From Burkholderiales bacterium (GTDB taxonomy: Bacteria; Pseudomonadota; Gammaproteobacteria; Burkholderiales; Burkholderiaceae_C): DNA of 64,000 nucleotides. The translations under genes were made by a program, and so were the position numbers. The notes below the pieces were generated by a model. The model was not told the DNA's origin. It worked only from the letters and a program-made list of their open reading frames with translations, and made no database searches. The stretch lies in contig JANXYH010000044.1 of NCBI GenBank assembly GCA_025350145.1, positions 1-64,000 on the forward strand. Reading direction: 5' to 3'. This document shows, piece after piece, positions 44,634 through 55,173 of this stretch; the first letter of the stretch is position 1, and each line of letters starts with the position of its first letter.

Positions 44634-46103
44634 ATGCTGTTCACCACCCTGAGCTTCGTCTTTTTGTTCCTGCCCGTCACCTGGGCGGGCTTCTATCTGG
44701 CCGGGCGCTGGTCGGACGATGCCGCTGCCGCCTGGCTGTTCGCCGCGTCGCTGGTGTTCTATGCCCACTGGATGCCGGTCGACCTGTGGCTGCTGCTCGG
44801 CTCGATCACCGGCAACTTTTTGGTCGGCGCCCGGATCATCGCCACGCCCGGCGGCGGGCGCGGCTGGCTGATGGCCGGCGTGGCCTTCAACCTGAGTTTG
44901 CTGGGCTGCTTCAAGTACGCCAACTTCGTGGTCGCGAACCTGAACCTGTTGCTCGGTACTGAGCTGCCCAATCCGGGGCTGCTGCTGCCGATCGGCATCT
45001 CGTTCTACTCGTTCACCCAGATTGCGTTCTTGGTCGACACCTACCAGCGCAAGGTCAGGGAGCCCAAGGCGCTGCACTACGGCCTGTTCGTCACCTACTT
45101 TCCGCACCTGGTGGCCGGGCCGGTACTGCACCACGCGCAGATGATGCCGCAGTTCCGCGACCCCTCGGTGTACCGCATCAATCCTGCGCACTGCGCCGCC
45201 GGGCTGGCGATCTTTGCCCTCGGCCTGTTCAAAAAAGTGGTGCTGGCCGACGGCATCAGCCCCTGCGCCGATGCCGTGTTCAAACCGGCCGACGCCGGCC
45301 TGAGCCCGGACCCGCTGGAAGGCTGGCTGGGCGCGCTGGCCTACACCTTCCAGTTGTATTTCGACTTCTCGGCCTACTCGGACATGGCGATCGGCCTGTC
45401 CTGGCTGTTCAACGTGCGGCTGCCGTTCAACTTCGATTCGCCCTACCGCGCCACCAACATCAGTGACTTCTGGCGCCGCTGGCACATTTCGCTGTCCAGC
45501 TTTTTGCGCGACTACCTCTACATCGCGCTCGGCGGCAACCGGCATGGCAGCCTGCGCCGCTACCTCAACCTGGCGGCGACGATGGTGCTGGGCGGGCTGT
45601 GGCACGGGGCGAGCTGGACCTTTGTGGTCTGGGGCGCCCTGCATGGCCTGTACCTGATGGTCAACCACGGCTTTCGCGCGCTGCTGGGCAGTGCGGCGCA
45701 GGCCCGGCTGGCCGGCTCGCGTCTGGCCGTGTTGCTGGGCTGGGCATTGACGATGCTGGGCGTGGTCGTGGCCTGGGTGGTGTTCCGTGCCGAGACCTTC
45801 GGTGGCGCGCTGCGGGTCTTGCAGGCCATGGCCGGGGCATCGCCCAGCGCCCAGACCCACGCCCTGCTGTGGAACGCCGGCCTGCAGCCGGCGGTGTGCG
45901 CGCTGTGGTGTGCCGGTTTGGGGTTGATCGCCGTGCTCGCGCCGAACAGCAACCGCATCGGCCAGCAGGCCCTGGCGCTGGCGCTGCGCCGCCCGGCCGT
46001 GCGCGCGCCGCTGGCCGGTGCGGCGCTGTGCGCGGTCACGCTGCTGGTGCTGCTCAACAGCGCGCGCGACAGCGTCTCGGCCTTCATCTACTTCAACTTT
46101 TGA
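44634..46103 (+). CDS. MBOAT-family O-acyltransferase (AlgI-like)
   Basis: 489-aa polytopic membrane protein. AlgI/DltB hallmarks: GISFYSFTQIAFLVDTYQR, HLVAGPVLHHAQMMPQF, FWRRWHISLSSFLRDYLYI and the catalytic His in LGGLWHGASWTFVVWG. Such proteins pass acetyl (or other acyl) groups across the inner membrane to modify exopolysaccharides or wall polymers. The next gene encodes an SGNH-type protein, the usual partner (compare AlgI-AlgX/J, PatA-PatB). It starts 25 bp after exbD. Confidence 0.93.
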   Translation: MLFTTLSFVFLFLPVTWAGFYLAGRWSDDAAAAWLFAASLVFYAHWMPVDLWLLLGSITGNFLVGARIIATPGGGRGWLMAGVAFNLSLLGCFKYANFVVANLNLLLGTELPNPGLLLPIGISFYSFTQIAFLVDTYQRKVREPKALHYGLFVTYFPHLVAGPVLHHAQMMPQFRDPSVYRINPAHCAAGLAIFALGLFKKVVLADGISPCADAVFKPADAGLSPDPLEGWLGALAYTFQLYFDFSAYSDMAIGLSWLFNVRLPFNFDSPYRATNISDFWRRWHISLSSFLRDYLYIALGGNRHGSLRRYLNLAATMVLGGLWHGASWTFVVWGALHGLYLMVNHGFRALLGSAAQARLAGSRLAVLLGWALTMLGVVVAWVVFRAETFGGALRVLQAMAGASPSAQTHALLWNAGLQPAVCALWCAGLGLIAVLAPNSNRIGQQALALALRRPAVRAPLAGAALCAVTLLVLLNSARDSVSAFIYFNF

Positions 46104-46105
46104 GC

Positions 46106-47146
46106 ATGGTCGGACGGCTCGCACGGACTCTGGCCCAGGGCCTGGGCGGCGCCCTGGGCCTGCTGCTGCTGCTCGAAGCCCTGCTGCGCCTGCTGCCGGT
46201 GTCCACGGCAACGCGAACCGGCTACACCCTCGACCCGCTGATCCTGAGCTACCCGCCGCAGCACAGTTTTCGCGTCGCCACCGGTTGGGATCTGCGCAAC
46301 CCGCAGACCCTGCGGGCGAACAACCTCGGCTTCGTCGATGACCAGGACGCCCGTGCCCAGCCCGGCCAATGGGCGCTGATAGGCGACAGCTATGTCGAGT
46401 CGTCGATGCTCGACGCGCCTGACCGCCCAGGCGCGCAACTGCGGCGCGCGCTCGGCCCGCAGCGCCCGCTGACGGTGATGGGCGCGCCGGGCTCGTCGCT
46501 GCTGGATTACGCCGAGCGCATCCGCTGGGCCAGCCAGAACCTGGCCATCCACGACTTCGTGCTGGTCCTGGAGGCCGGCGACATCCGCCAGGCGCTGTGC
46601 GGATCGGGCAACGTCCACGGCCCCTGCCTGAACCGCCAGACCCTGGCGCCGGCGGTCGAGACCCAGGCCCCGCCGTCACCGGCCAAACGCTGGCTGCGCG
46701 AGAGCGCCCTGGCGCAGTACCTGGTGGGCCAGATTCGCCTCAGCCCGGCCACGCTGTTCGAGCGCTGGCGCGCTGGCGGCCGTCCGGCGGCCGCAGCGCC
46801 ACCGCCGCCGCCGCCGGACGATCCGAGCACACCGCTGCCCGACGTAGACGCCGTGAGCCAGGCATTTTTCGAGCGCGTGCGCCCGCATGCCACCGGCCGG
46901 CTGGTGCTGGTGGTGGACTTCGATCACGACCGCCCGGCCCTGGTCGACGCCCGGATGGCCCGCGAGCGCCAGCGCTTCATGGCCCTGGCCAGGGCGCAAG
47001 GCGCCCGGGTGGTGGACATGGCGCCGGTCTATGCCGCCCACCGGGCGAACTCGACGCTGGCCCTCAGCGTCGGCCCCTACGATGGCCACCTCAACCGCCT
47101 CGGCGTGGGCCTGCTGGTCAAGGCTGCGGCGGCTGCCATGCAGTGA
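46106..47146 (+). CDS. SGNH-like protein, probable periplasmic acetyltransferase partner of the MBOAT protein
   Basis: 346 aa with an N-terminal signal anchor (about 10-32). Block I ALIGDSYVESSML provides the nucleophilic Ser; the C-terminal GPYDGHLNRLG supplies Asp and His (DxxH-type). The middle has a Pro-rich stretch (AAPPPPPPDDP, about 225-240). Probably completes transfer of the acyl group onto a polysaccharide in the periplasm. It starts 2 bp after the MBOAT stop, so the two are coupled. Confidence 0.85.
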   Translation: MVGRLARTLAQGLGGALGLLLLLEALLRLLPVSTATRTGYTLDPLILSYPPQHSFRVATGWDLRNPQTLRANNLGFVDDQDARAQPGQWALIGDSYVESSMLDAPDRPGAQLRRALGPQRPLTVMGAPGSSLLDYAERIRWASQNLAIHDFVLVLEAGDIRQALCGSGNVHGPCLNRQTLAPAVETQAPPSPAKRWLRESALAQYLVGQIRLSPATLFERWRAGGRPAAAAPPPPPPDDPSTPLPDVDAVSQAFFERVRPHATGRLVLVVDFDHDRPALVDARMARERQRFMALARAQGARVVDMAPVYAAHRANSTLALSVGPYDGHLNRLGVGLLVKAAAAAMQ

Positions 47147-47230
47147 TATGGTCCTGCCGCCCGGCGCCGATCCGATCACGCCACCGGCCAGCGGCCACTG
47201 GTCAGCTGCCGAACAAGTCCAGGGAACACC

Positions 47231-47968
47231 ATGAGCAGCTTGAGCAACGACAAACCCGCGGTGATCGCACTTCGGCGCTGGCTGGTCAGGCTGTCGTCGC
47301 TGCCGGGGCCGTCGCTGGCCAACTGGTTTGTCCGCATCGGCTATACCCTCAGGCTGCTGCAATGGACCCGCAACAATCCCTGCCTGGAGTTCAACGGCAA
47401 GGGCAGCTTCAGCAACCGTGATTTGTTTGGGAATGTCCTTGCCCAGGCCGATATCAGCGGCGCGATCGATTACCTTGAATTTGGCGTGGCGGCCGGTTCC
47501 AGCCTGGCCTGGTGGGTCGAAAATAACCACCATCCGGACAGCCGATTTTATGGTTTTGATACCTTCACCGGGCTGCCCGAGGATTGGTATTACGCGCCCA
47601 AGGGCAGTTACTCGACGCAGGGCAAGCTGCCGGACATCCGCGATCCACGCTGCGGGTTCGAGGTCGGCCTGTTCCAGGACACCTTGCGGCCGTTCCTTGC
47701 CAAGAACCCGCTGCAGCGCCGCAAGGTGCTGCACATCGATTCCGACCTGTACAGCTCCTCGCTCTACACCTTGACCACCCTGGCGCCGCTGTTGGCGCCG
47801 GGCGATATCGTCTTTTTTGATGATTTTGGCGGCTTGAAGAATCCGGTCGATGATTTCCGCTCACTCCATGATTTTGTCGCTGCCTACCGCATCGGCTTTG
47901 AATTGATCGGCGCCGCCGATTACTATCGCAAGATCGCCATTCGAATCACCGGCAAAATCGCCGACTGA
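47231..47968 (+). CDS. TylF/MycF-like class I SAM-dependent methyltransferase
   Basis: 245 aa. SAM-binding [15 protein letters not shown] (about 78-92), [14 protein letters not shown], and the metal-binding [14 protein letters not shown] and FFDDFGG of the TylF macrocin O-methyltransferase family, here likely acting on a sugar of a surface polysaccharide. AGGGAA precedes the ATG. Codon choice is less GC-rich than its neighbours (many TTT, GAT, AAT, TTG), suggesting recent acquisition. It follows the SGNH gene by 84 bp and precedes leuS by 86 bp. Confidence 0.87.
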   Translation: MSSLSNDKPAVIALRRWLVRLSSLPGPSLANWFVRIGYTLRLLQWTRNNPCLEFNGKGSFSNRDLFGNVLAQADISGAIDYLEFGVAAGSSLAWWVENNHHPDSRFYGFDTFTGLPEDWYYAPKGSYSTQGKLPDIRDPRCGFEVGLFQDTLRPFLAKNPLQRRKVLHIDSDLYSSSLYTLTTLAPLLAPGDIVFFDDFGGLKNPVDDFRSLHDFVAAYRIGFELIGAADYYRKIAIRITGKIAD

Positions 47969-48054
47969 GGCATTCGGGAGCGGGCGCGCCGCCGCCGCCC
48001 CAGCCGATTTCGCCGGCACGGCCAGGCTCGGGGCGGCTGCCTACAATCGGCGGC

Positions 48055-50724
48055 ATGAACGAAAAATACGCCCCCGGCGAGGTTGAAGCCGCCGCCCAGG
48101 CCGCTTGGCGCGCGGCCGACGCCTACCGCGTCAGCGAGGACGCCAGCCGGCCCAAGTACTACGCCTGCTCGATGCTGCCCTACCCCAGCGGCAAGCTGCA
48201 CATGGGCCATGTGCGCAACTACACCATCAACGACATGCTGACGCGGCAGTTGCGCATGAAGGGCATGAACGTGCTGATGCCGATGGGCTGGGACGCGTTC
48301 GGCCTGCCGGCCGAGAACGCGGCGATGAAGAACGCCGTGCCGCCGGCCAAATGGACCTACGACAACATCGCGGTGATGCGCGCGCAGATGCAGGCCATCG
48401 GCCTGGCCATCGACTGGAGCCGCGAGGTCACTTGCTGCAAGCCCGACTACTACAAGTGGAACCAGTGGCTGTTCCTGAAAATGCTCGAGCGCGGCATCGC
48501 CGAGCGCCGCACCCAGGTCGTCAACTGGGACCCGGTCGACATGACGGTGCTGGCCAACGAGCAGGTGATCGACGGCCACGGCTGGCGCTCGGGCGCCCTG
48601 ATCGAGAAGCGCGAGATCCCGGGCTACTACCTGAAGATCACCGCCTACGCCCAGGAGTTGCTGTCCGCAGTCAGTGACCCGGCCGACCCGAACTACCTCA
48701 GCGGCTGGCCCGAACGTGTCCGGCTGATGCAGGAGAACTGGATCGGCAAAAGCCAGGGCCTGCGCTTTGCGTTCACCCATGGCGTCGCCGACGCCGCCGG
48801 GCAGCCCATCGGCGAGGGCCGGATGTGGGTCTTCACCACCCGCGCCGACACGGTCATGGGCGTCACTTTCTGCGCCGTCGCGCCCGAGCATCCGCTGGCT
48901 GTCCAGGCCGCAAAGTCGCGGCCCGAAGTCGCCGCCTTCATCACCGAGTGCGCACTCGGCGGCACCACCGAGGCAGCGCTGGCCACGCAAGAAAAGAAGG
49001 GCGTGGCCACCGGCCTGAGCGTGACCCACCCGCTGACGGGCGCGTCGGTGCCGGTCTGGGTCGGCAACTATGTGCTGATGGGCTATGGCGACGGCGCGGT
49101 GATGGGCGTGCCCGGCCATGACGAGCGCGATTTCGAATTTGCCAAAAAATACGGGATCGAGATCCGCCAGGTGGTCGCGGTCGATGGCCAGGCCTTCAGC
49201 AGCGGCGCCTGGGCCGAGCACTACGCCGACAAGCTGCGCGGCCGCTGCGTCAACTCCGGCCTGCTTGACGGCCTGGACTGCGCGGCGGCGGTCGACAAGG
49301 TGGCCGAGTTGCTCGCCGCCCGTGGCCTGGGCGAGAGAAAAACCACCTGGCGGCTGCGCGACTGGGGCGTGAGCCGGCAGCGCTACTGGGGCACGCCGAT
49401 CCCCATCATCCACTGCGAAGCCTGCGGCGTGGTGCCGGTGCCCGAGGCCGACCTGCCGGTGGTTCTGCCCGAGGACCTGATCCCCGACGGCTCGGGCAAC
49501 CCGCTGAACAAGTGCGCCGCGTTCCTGAACGTAGCTTGCCCACGCTGCGCCAGGCCGGCCCGGCGCGAGACCGACACGCTCGACACCTTTGTCGATTCGG
49601 CCTGGTACTTCATGCGCTACTGCGACCCGGTCCGGACCGACGCCATGGTGGGCGAAGGCACCGAGTACTGGATGGGCGGCGAGCACGGCAGGCCGGGCAT
49701 GGACCAGTACATCGGCGGCATCGAACACGCGATCCTGCACCTGCTCTACGCCCGCTTCTGGACCAAGGTGATGCGCGACATCGGCCTGGTCACGGCCAAC
49801 GAGCCCTTCACCAAGCTGATGACCCAGGGCATGGTGCTGAAAGAGGCGTTCTGGCGCACCGACGACAAGGGCGGCAAGACCTACCTCTGGGAGCATGAGC
49901 TGGACATCGTCCGCGATGACCACGCCCGGGTCGTCTCGGCCCACACCCGGGACGGCGGCGTGGCGGTGCAGTGCGATGGCTGGACGACGATGTCCAAGTC
50001 GAAGAACAACGGCGTCGACCCGCAGGCGCTGATCGAACGCTACGGCGCCGACACCGCCCGGCTGTTCGTCATGTTCGCCGCCCCGCCCGAGCAGACGATG
50101 GAGTGGAACGATGCCGGGGTAGAGGGCGCCAACCGCTTCCTGCGCCGGGTCTGGGCCTTCGCCGCCCGCCAGGCCGGGCTGCTGGCCGGCGCCGGTGAGG
50201 TGGTCGCGGCCGGCCTCTCGCCGTCGGCCCGGGCGCTGCGCCGCGAGTTGCACCAGCTGCTGCGGCAGATCAGCTACGACTACGAGCGGATGCAGTACAA
50301 CACCGTCGTCTCCGGGGCGATGAAGCTGCTCAATGCGCTTGAGGCCTTCAAGTCAGACAGCTCGGCCGGCGACGCTGCGGTGCTGCGCGAAGGGCTGTCG
50401 GTGCTGCTGCGCGCGCTTTACCCGGCCTGCCCACACATCGGCCATGGCCTGTGGACAGCGCTGGGCTTCGAGCAGCACTGGGGCAATCTGCTCGACGCCG
50501 CCTGGCCGCAGGTGGACGAGCAGGCGCTGGTGCAGGACGAGCTGGAATTGGTGCTGCAGATCGCCGGCAAGACCCGCGGCGCGCTGCGCGTGCCGGCCGA
50601 CGCCGACCGGGCGGCGATCGAGGCCGCCGCCCTGGCCAGCCCGGAATTTGCCCGCTTCGGCGAAGGCAAACCGGCGCGCAAGGTCGTGCTCGTTCCGGGC
50701 CGGCTGGTCAACCTGGTGCTCTGA
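48055..50724 (+). CDS. leuS: Leucyl-tRNA synthetase LeuS
   Basis: 889 aa, normal length. HIGH-like motif [10 protein letters not shown] (about residue 45-54), the CP1 editing domain (about 230-420, with [17 protein letters not shown]) and the KMSKS-type loop [13 protein letters not shown] (about 645). Charges tRNA-Leu and edits mischarged products. It heads leuS-lptE-holA; its stop overlaps the lptE start by one base (TGATG). Confidence 0.97.
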   Translation: MNEKYAPGEVEAAAQAAWRAADAYRVSEDASRPKYYACSMLPYPSGKLHMGHVRNYTINDMLTRQLRMKGMNVLMPMGWDAFGLPAENAAMKNAVPPAKWTYDNIAVMRAQMQAIGLAIDWSREVTCCKPDYYKWNQWLFLKMLERGIAERRTQVVNWDPVDMTVLANEQVIDGHGWRSGALIEKREIPGYYLKITAYAQELLSAVSDPADPNYLSGWPERVRLMQENWIGKSQGLRFAFTHGVADAAGQPIGEGRMWVFTTRADTVMGVTFCAVAPEHPLAVQAAKSRPEVAAFITECALGGTTEAALATQEKKGVATGLSVTHPLTGASVPVWVGNYVLMGYGDGAVMGVPGHDERDFEFAKKYGIEIRQVVAVDGQAFSSGAWAEHYADKLRGRCVNSGLLDGLDCAAAVDKVAELLAARGLGERKTTWRLRDWGVSRQRYWGTPIPIIHCEACGVVPVPEADLPVVLPEDLIPDGSGNPLNKCAAFLNVACPRCARPARRETDTLDTFVDSAWYFMRYCDPVRTDAMVGEGTEYWMGGEHGRPGMDQYIGGIEHAILHLLYARFWTKVMRDIGLVTANEPFTKLMTQGMVLKEAFWRTDDKGGKTYLWEHELDIVRDDHARVVSAHTRDGGVAVQCDGWTTMSKSKNNGVDPQALIERYGADTARLFVMFAAPPEQTMEWNDAGVEGANRFLRRVWAFAARQAGLLAGAGEVVAAGLSPSARALRRELHQLLRQISYDYERMQYNTVVSGAMKLLNALEAFKSDSSAGDAAVLREGLSVLLRALYPACPHIGHGLWTALGFEQHWGNLLDAAWPQVDEQALVQDELELVLQIAGKTRGALRVPADADRAAIEAAALASPEFARFGEGKPARKVVLVPGRLVNLVL

Positions 50725-51215
50725 TGGGCATGCTGCGCCGCCGGCCGATCCTGGGGCTGCCGATCCTGGCCCTGGGCGGCTGCGGCTTTGCCCTGCGCCA
50801 GACCCCGGCGCTGCCGTTCCAGCGCATCGCCCTGACCGGCTTTGCGCCGCGCTCGCCGCTGGCCGATGAACTGCGCCGTGCGCTGGCCGAGCAGGTGCAG
50901 GTGCTGGATTCGGTCAATGCCGCCGAGATCGTGCTCACCGCCCTGCTGGATCGGCGCGAGCGCAGCGTGGTCGCGGCCACCGCCACCGCGCAGACGCGCG
51001 AGCTGCAACTGCGGCTGCGCTTCGACTACGCCCTGGCCACGCCCGGCGGGCGGCCGCTGTCGCCGACGATAGAGATGCTGCTCTCACGCGACATGAGCAC
51101 CAACGAGAGCTTTGCCCTGGCCAAGGCGCAGGAAGAGGCGCAACTCTTTGGCGCAATGCAGACCGATGTCGTGCAGCAGGTCTTGCGCCGGCTGGCGCAG
51201 CTCAAGCTGGCCTGA
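50724..51215 (+). CDS. lptE: LPS-assembly lipoprotein LptE
   Basis: 163 aa. Lipobox LALGGCG (Cys about 20), then the LptE/RlpB pattern: GFALRQTPALPFQRIALTG, a low-similarity middle and QTDVVQQVLRRLAQL at the C-terminus. Plug partner of LptD in the outer membrane; lptD itself is at the right edge of the window. holA starts 5 bp later. Confidence 0.9.
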   Translation: MGMLRRRPILGLPILALGGCGFALRQTPALPFQRIALTGFAPRSPLADELRRALAEQVQVLDSVNAAEIVLTALLDRRERSVVAATATAQTRELQLRLRFDYALATPGGRPLSPTIEMLLSRDMSTNESFALAKAQEEAQLFGAMQTDVVQQVLRRLAQLKLA

Positions 51216-51220
51216 GCGCG

Positions 51221-52342
51221 ATGCCGATCCGCGCCGAGCAACTCGGCAACCACCTGGCCAAGGGCCTGCACCGGCTCTACACCCTCCATGGCGACGAGCC
51301 GCTGCTGGCGCAGGAGGCGGGCGATGCCGTGCGGGCGGCGGGCCTGAAGGCCGGCTTTGCCGAGCGCAAGGTGTTCCACCTCGGCGGCGCCCATGCCGAC
51401 TGGTCGGCCCTGCTCGGCGCGCAGCAGGCGATGAGCCTGTTCGCCGAGCGCCAGTTGATCGAGGTCCGGATCGCCAGCGGCAAGCCGGGCAAGGACGGTG
51501 GCCCGGCGCTGCAACGCTATGCCGAACAGCTCAACGACGATGTGCTGACCATCGTCCACCTGCCCAGGCTGGACCGGCAGCAGCAGCAAAGCGCCTGGTT
51601 CAGCGCGCTTGAAGCCCATGGCGTCAGCGTCCAGATTGACGCGGTCGAGCGCCGCGCCCTGCCCGCCTGGCTGGCGCAGCGCCTGGCCGCCCAGGGCCAG
51701 CGCGTCCACGACGACGCCCAGGGCCAGGCCACGCTGGCCTTTTTTGCCGACCGGGTCGAGGGCAACCTGCTCGCCGCGCACCAGGAAATCCAGAAGCTGG
51801 CCCTGCTTTACCCGCCCGGCGAACTGGGCTTCGACGCGGTCGCGTCGGCGGTGCTCAACGTCGCTCGCTACGACGTCACCAAGCTCGGCGAGGCGCTGCT
51901 GACGGGCCAGACCGCCAGGGTGCTGCGCATGCTCGACGGCCTGCAGGCCGAGGGCGAAGCCGCCGTGCTGGTGCACTGGAACCTGGCCAACGACATCCTC
52001 GCCCTGCACCGCGTCAAAGATGCCGTCGACCGGGGCCGGCCGCTGGCCATGGCGCTGCGCGAGCAACGCATCTGGGGCCCGCGCGAGCGCCTGATCGAGC
52101 GCGCCGTAGCGCTGCTGTCGGCGCCGCAATTGGCGCAATTGGTCAGCGCCGCCAGCCTCTGCGACGGCATCGTCAAGGGCTTGAAGCAGCCCGGCTGGCC
52201 GCTCGACCCCTGGGACGCGCTGCGCCGCCTGGCCCTGCTGGTGCTGCAGGCCCTGCCGGCATCCCCAGCGGCGCGGGTGCAAGGCCCGGCGCAGCGCGGC
52301 CAGGCCGCCACGACCAGGCGGCTGGCCCTGCAGGCGGACTGA
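51221..52342 (+). CDS. holA: DNA polymerase III delta subunit HolA
   Basis: 373 aa clamp-loader subunit that opens the beta clamp. LYTLHGDEPLLAQEAGDAVR at the N-terminus is the family hallmark; LLAAHQEIQKLALLYP and WNLANDILALHR follow in domains II and III. The C-terminal 20 residues are poorly conserved. In many Burkholderiales proA follows; here pncC lies convergent 30 bp away. Confidence 0.93.
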   Translation: MPIRAEQLGNHLAKGLHRLYTLHGDEPLLAQEAGDAVRAAGLKAGFAERKVFHLGGAHADWSALLGAQQAMSLFAERQLIEVRIASGKPGKDGGPALQRYAEQLNDDVLTIVHLPRLDRQQQQSAWFSALEAHGVSVQIDAVERRALPAWLAQRLAAQGQRVHDDAQGQATLAFFADRVEGNLLAAHQEIQKLALLYPPGELGFDAVASAVLNVARYDVTKLGEALLTGQTARVLRMLDGLQAEGEAAVLVHWNLANDILALHRVKDAVDRGRPLAMALREQRIWGPRERLIERAVALLSAPQLAQLVSAASLCDGIVKGLKQPGWPLDPWDALRRLALLVLQALPASPAARVQGPAQRGQAATTRRLALQAD

Positions 52343-52372
52343 GCCCGCGCCGCGCGCCGGCAGGGCTGGGGA

Positions 52373-52897
52373 TCAGTGCTGCGCCTGGCGCAGCAGCCCT
52401 TGCAGCGCACGCACGACCGTGGCTTGACGCACCGCCGCGCGGTCGCCAGCGAACCGTTCAAGCACTGCCTCGGCCTGCAGTGGGCCTGCGGCTTGGCGCC
52501 AGGCCCAGGCCAGCCAGACCGTGCCCACCGGCTTGCCGGCACTGCCGCCGCCCGGCCCGGCGACGCCGGTCACGGCCACGCTCAGGTCGGCGGCCGAACG
52601 CGCCAGCGCGCCGCTGGCCATGGCCAGGGCCACCGCCTGGCTGACCGCGCCGTGGGCGTCAATCAGGGCCGCGTCCACGCCCAGCAACTCGCTCTTGGCG
52701 GCATTGCTGTAGCTGACGAAGCCGCGCTCGAACCAGTCGCTGGAGCCGGCCAGGTCGGTGCATGCGGCCGCGATCATGCCGCCGGTGCAGCTCTCGGCCG
52801 TGGCGATGCGCCAGGCGCGCGCGCGCAGGGCGTCGGCAAGCGCGGCGGTCAAGGCCGGCGGGGTGTTGGGCAGCAGGGTGCCGGGCAGCGGGTTCAT
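52373..52897 (-). CDS. pncC: Nicotinamide-nucleotide amidase PncC (CinA C-terminal family)
   Basis: 174 aa. Family motifs [35 protein letters not shown] (catalytic region) and [20 protein letters not shown]. Deamidates NMN in pyridine-nucleotide recycling. It lacks the N-terminal COG1058 domain of full CinA. The start at 52897 overlaps the pgpA stop (ATGA), within thiL-pgpA-pncC. Confidence 0.94.
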   Translation of the reverse strand: MNPLPGTLLPNTPPALTAALADALRARAWRIATAESCTGGMIAAACTDLAGSSDWFERGFVSYSNAAKSELLGVDAALIDAHGAVSQAVALAMASGALARSAADLSVAVTGVAGPGGGSAGKPVGTVWLAWAWRQAAGPLQAEAVLERFAGDRAAVRQATVVRALQGLLRQAQH

Positions 52898-53466
52898 GGC
52901 GATTGACCGGCCAGCAGCCGCCACAGGGCGATCACCAGCAAGGTACACAACGCGGCGACCAGGTCGTCAAGGAGGATGCCAAAGCCCTGACGCCAGCCGA
53001 TAGCCTCGCCGGGCCTGAGCTTGAACGCCCGATCGGCCCAGCCCACCGGGCCGGGTTTGACCGCGTCGAAGAACCGGAACAGGCCGAACGCGACCGCCTG
53101 CGCCGCCAGTCCGGCCGGCATCAGCAGCCACAGCACCGCCCAGAAGGCGACGATCTCGTCCCAGACCACGGCGCCCGGGTCGGCCACCCCCATGTGCTGG
53201 GCACAACGGGTGCAGGCCCACCAGCCGAGCAGCAGGCCGAGGGCCAGCACGCCGGCCCAGTCGCCATCGCCCAGCCAGGGCGCGAGCATGACAAACACCG
53301 CCCAGGCCCAGAGCGTGCCGACCGTGCCCGGCGCCACCGGTGACAGGCCGCTGCCGAAGCCCAGCGCCAGCCAGCGCGCCGGATGGCCGAGCATGAACGC
53401 CCAACTGGCCGGGCGCGGCGCGGCGGTGGCCGGTCGGTCGATTGCGCCAGCGGGGTCGATGCTCAT
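52894..53466 (-). CDS. pgpA: Phosphatidylglycerophosphatase A
   Basis: 190-aa membrane enzyme making phosphatidylglycerol. [18 protein letters not shown] and [10 protein letters not shown] are signature segments; [16 protein letters not shown] and [13 protein letters not shown] follow. Four hydrophobic helices. Overlaps both neighbours by 4 bp, so thiL-pgpA-pncC is translationally coupled. Confidence 0.95.
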   Translation of the reverse strand: MSIDPAGAIDRPATAAPRPASWAFMLGHPARWLALGFGSGLSPVAPGTVGTLWAWAVFVMLAPWLGDGDWAGVLALGLLLGWWACTRCAQHMGVADPGAVVWDEIVAFWAVLWLLMPAGLAAQAVAFGLFRFFDAVKPGPVGWADRAFKLRPGEAIGWRQGFGILLDDLVAALCTLLVIALWRLLAGQSP

Positions 53467-54434
53467 GCGCTGAAGTGGTCAAAGCCGCGCGGCGCCGCGC
53501 CAACTACGCTGCCAGCCGCGTCGCGCAGGCGCAGGCCGGCAGCGGCCTCGATCCTGCCGATTCGACTGACCGCCACGGCGGCGCTGCGGGCCGCCGCCTG
53601 GACCGCCGCCTCGGCCGCCGCAGGCGCGCTGAACAGCAGCTCGTAGTCGTCGCCGCCGGCCAGGGCGCATTCGCGGCGCAAGGCCGGCGGCTGGCGTCGC
53701 AGTGCCGGGCTGGCGGGCAGGGCATCGACATCGACGCTGGCGCCGACGCCGCTGCGGCGCAGCAGATGGCCGAGGTCGCCGACCAGGCCATCGCTGAGGT
53801 CGATGGCGCTGCTGGCGATGCCACGCAAGGCCAGGCCCAGGGCGACCCGTGGCTGGGGCATCTCCATCGCCGCACGCACGCCCGGCCAGTCGGCGTCGCC
53901 TACCCGGGCCTGGCCGCGAAAGCACTCCAGCGCCAGCCGGGCGTCGCCAATCCCGCCGCCGGCCGGGTGGCTGACCCAGAGCACATCGCCGACCCGGGCG
54001 CCATCGCGGCGCAGCGCCTGGCCGGGCGGCAACTGGCCGAACACCGTGATGCAGATGTTCAGCGGCCCGGCGGTGGTGTCGCCGCCGACCAGCTCGACGC
54101 CATGGGCGTCGGCCAGGTCGTAGAGGCCGCGGGCAAATTCGCCCAGCCAGGGCTCGTCCAGCCTGGGCAGGGCCAGCGCCAGGGTGAAGGCCAGGGGCTC
54201 GGCGCCGCAAGCCGCGAGGTCGCTGAGGTTGACCGCCAGCGCCTTGTGGCCCAGGCGCAGCGGCGGCACGGTCGAGAGGAAGTGCCGGCCCTCGACCAGC
54301 ATGTCGCTGGAGACCGCCAGATGCTGGCCTGGCGCGGGCGCCAGCAGCGCACAGTCGTCGCCACCGCCAAGCACCGCGCGCCGCACCGGTCGGCTGAAGA
54401 ACCGCGCAATCAGGTCGAACTCACCCATCGCCAT
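53463..54434 (-). CDS. thiL: Thiamine-monophosphate kinase ThiL
   Basis: 323 aa; makes thiamine diphosphate from ThMP and ATP. AIR-synthase-like fold motifs VLGGGDDCALLAP, KALAVNLSDLAACGAEP, GGDTTAGPLNI, SSAIDLSDGLVGDLGHL and AGGDDYELLFSA. First gene of thiL-pgpA-pncC. No TPP riboswitch-like element is visible upstream. Confidence 0.95.
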   Translation of the reverse strand: MAMGEFDLIARFFSRPVRRAVLGGGDDCALLAPAPGQHLAVSSDMLVEGRHFLSTVPPLRLGHKALAVNLSDLAACGAEPLAFTLALALPRLDEPWLGEFARGLYDLADAHGVELVGGDTTAGPLNICITVFGQLPPGQALRRDGARVGDVLWVSHPAGGGIGDARLALECFRGQARVGDADWPGVRAAMEMPQPRVALGLALRGIASSAIDLSDGLVGDLGHLLRRSGVGASVDVDALPASPALRRQPPALRRECALAGGDDYELLFSAPAAAEAAVQAAARSAAVAVSRIGRIEAAAGLRLRDAAGSVVGAAPRGFDHFSA

Positions 54435-54483
54435 GACCGCTGTTCTGCACCACGCCCCGCACCACGCCCCGCACCACGCCTGG

Positions 54484-55173
54484 CTAGGCCGCGCTGCGCA
54501 GCAGGTTGCTCAGCTCGACCGCCGAGCGCACGCTCAGCTTCTCGAACATCCGAGCACGGTGGACCTCGACCGTGCGCACGCTGATCGCCAACTCCTCGGC
54601 GATCAGCTTGTTGGGCAGCCCGGCGACAACCCGCGACATGACCTCGCGCTCGCGCTCGGTCAACTCGGCCAGGGCCCGTGCGATTACTTGCTTGTGCTGG
54701 CGTGCGGCGATGACCTCGGCGCTTTGCGCCAGCGCCTGCTCGATCCGGTCGACCAGGGCGTTGTCGGAGAACGGCTTCTCGACGAAGTCATAGGCACCGC
54801 GCTTGACCATGGCCACCGCCGTTGGCACATCGCCGTGGCCGGTCAGGAAGATCACCGGCAGGGCCTGCAGCAGGCCGCGTTCGGACAGGCGCTCGAACAG
54901 CACCAGGCCGCTGGTGCCGGGCATGCGCATGTCCAGCAGCAGACACGAGGGCGCGCTCGGCCAATTCGGCAATTCGGCCGGGCTGGCCTGGGCTTGCAGC
55001 CAGGCCAGGAACGCGTCGGCGCTGGCAAAGGGCTCGGACAGCAGCCGCCGCGAGCGCAGCAGCCAGGCCAGGCCGTCGCGCACCACCGGCTCGTCGTCGA
55101 CCAGGTAGACCACGGGCAGGCCCAGCGCCGGGCGACGACTGGCGTTGGTCTTGGTGCTGGCGCTGCTGCTCAT
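54484..55173 (-). CDS. FixJ/DctR-type response regulator
   Basis: 229 aa: receiver (about 20-140) with VYLVDDEPVVRDGLAWLL, Asp in CLLLDMRMPGTSGLVL, Thr in VIFLTGHGDVPTAVAMVKRG and Lys in DFVEKPF; LuxR HTH (about 165-225, LTEREREVMSRVVAGLPNKL). The sequence GHGDVPMAV-like stretch is typical of the FixJ/TtrR/DctR group. It overlaps the kinase stop by 4 bp and is transcribed after it. Confidence 0.94.
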   Translation of the reverse strand: MSSSASTKTNASRRPALGLPVVYLVDDEPVVRDGLAWLLRSRRLLSEPFASADAFLAWLQAQASPAELPNWPSAPSCLLLDMRMPGTSGLVLFERLSERGLLQALPVIFLTGHGDVPTAVAMVKRGAYDFVEKPFSDNALVDRIEQALAQSAEVIAARQHKQVIARALAELTEREREVMSRVVAGLPNKLIAEELAISVRTVEVHRARMFEKLSVRSAVELSNLLRSAA

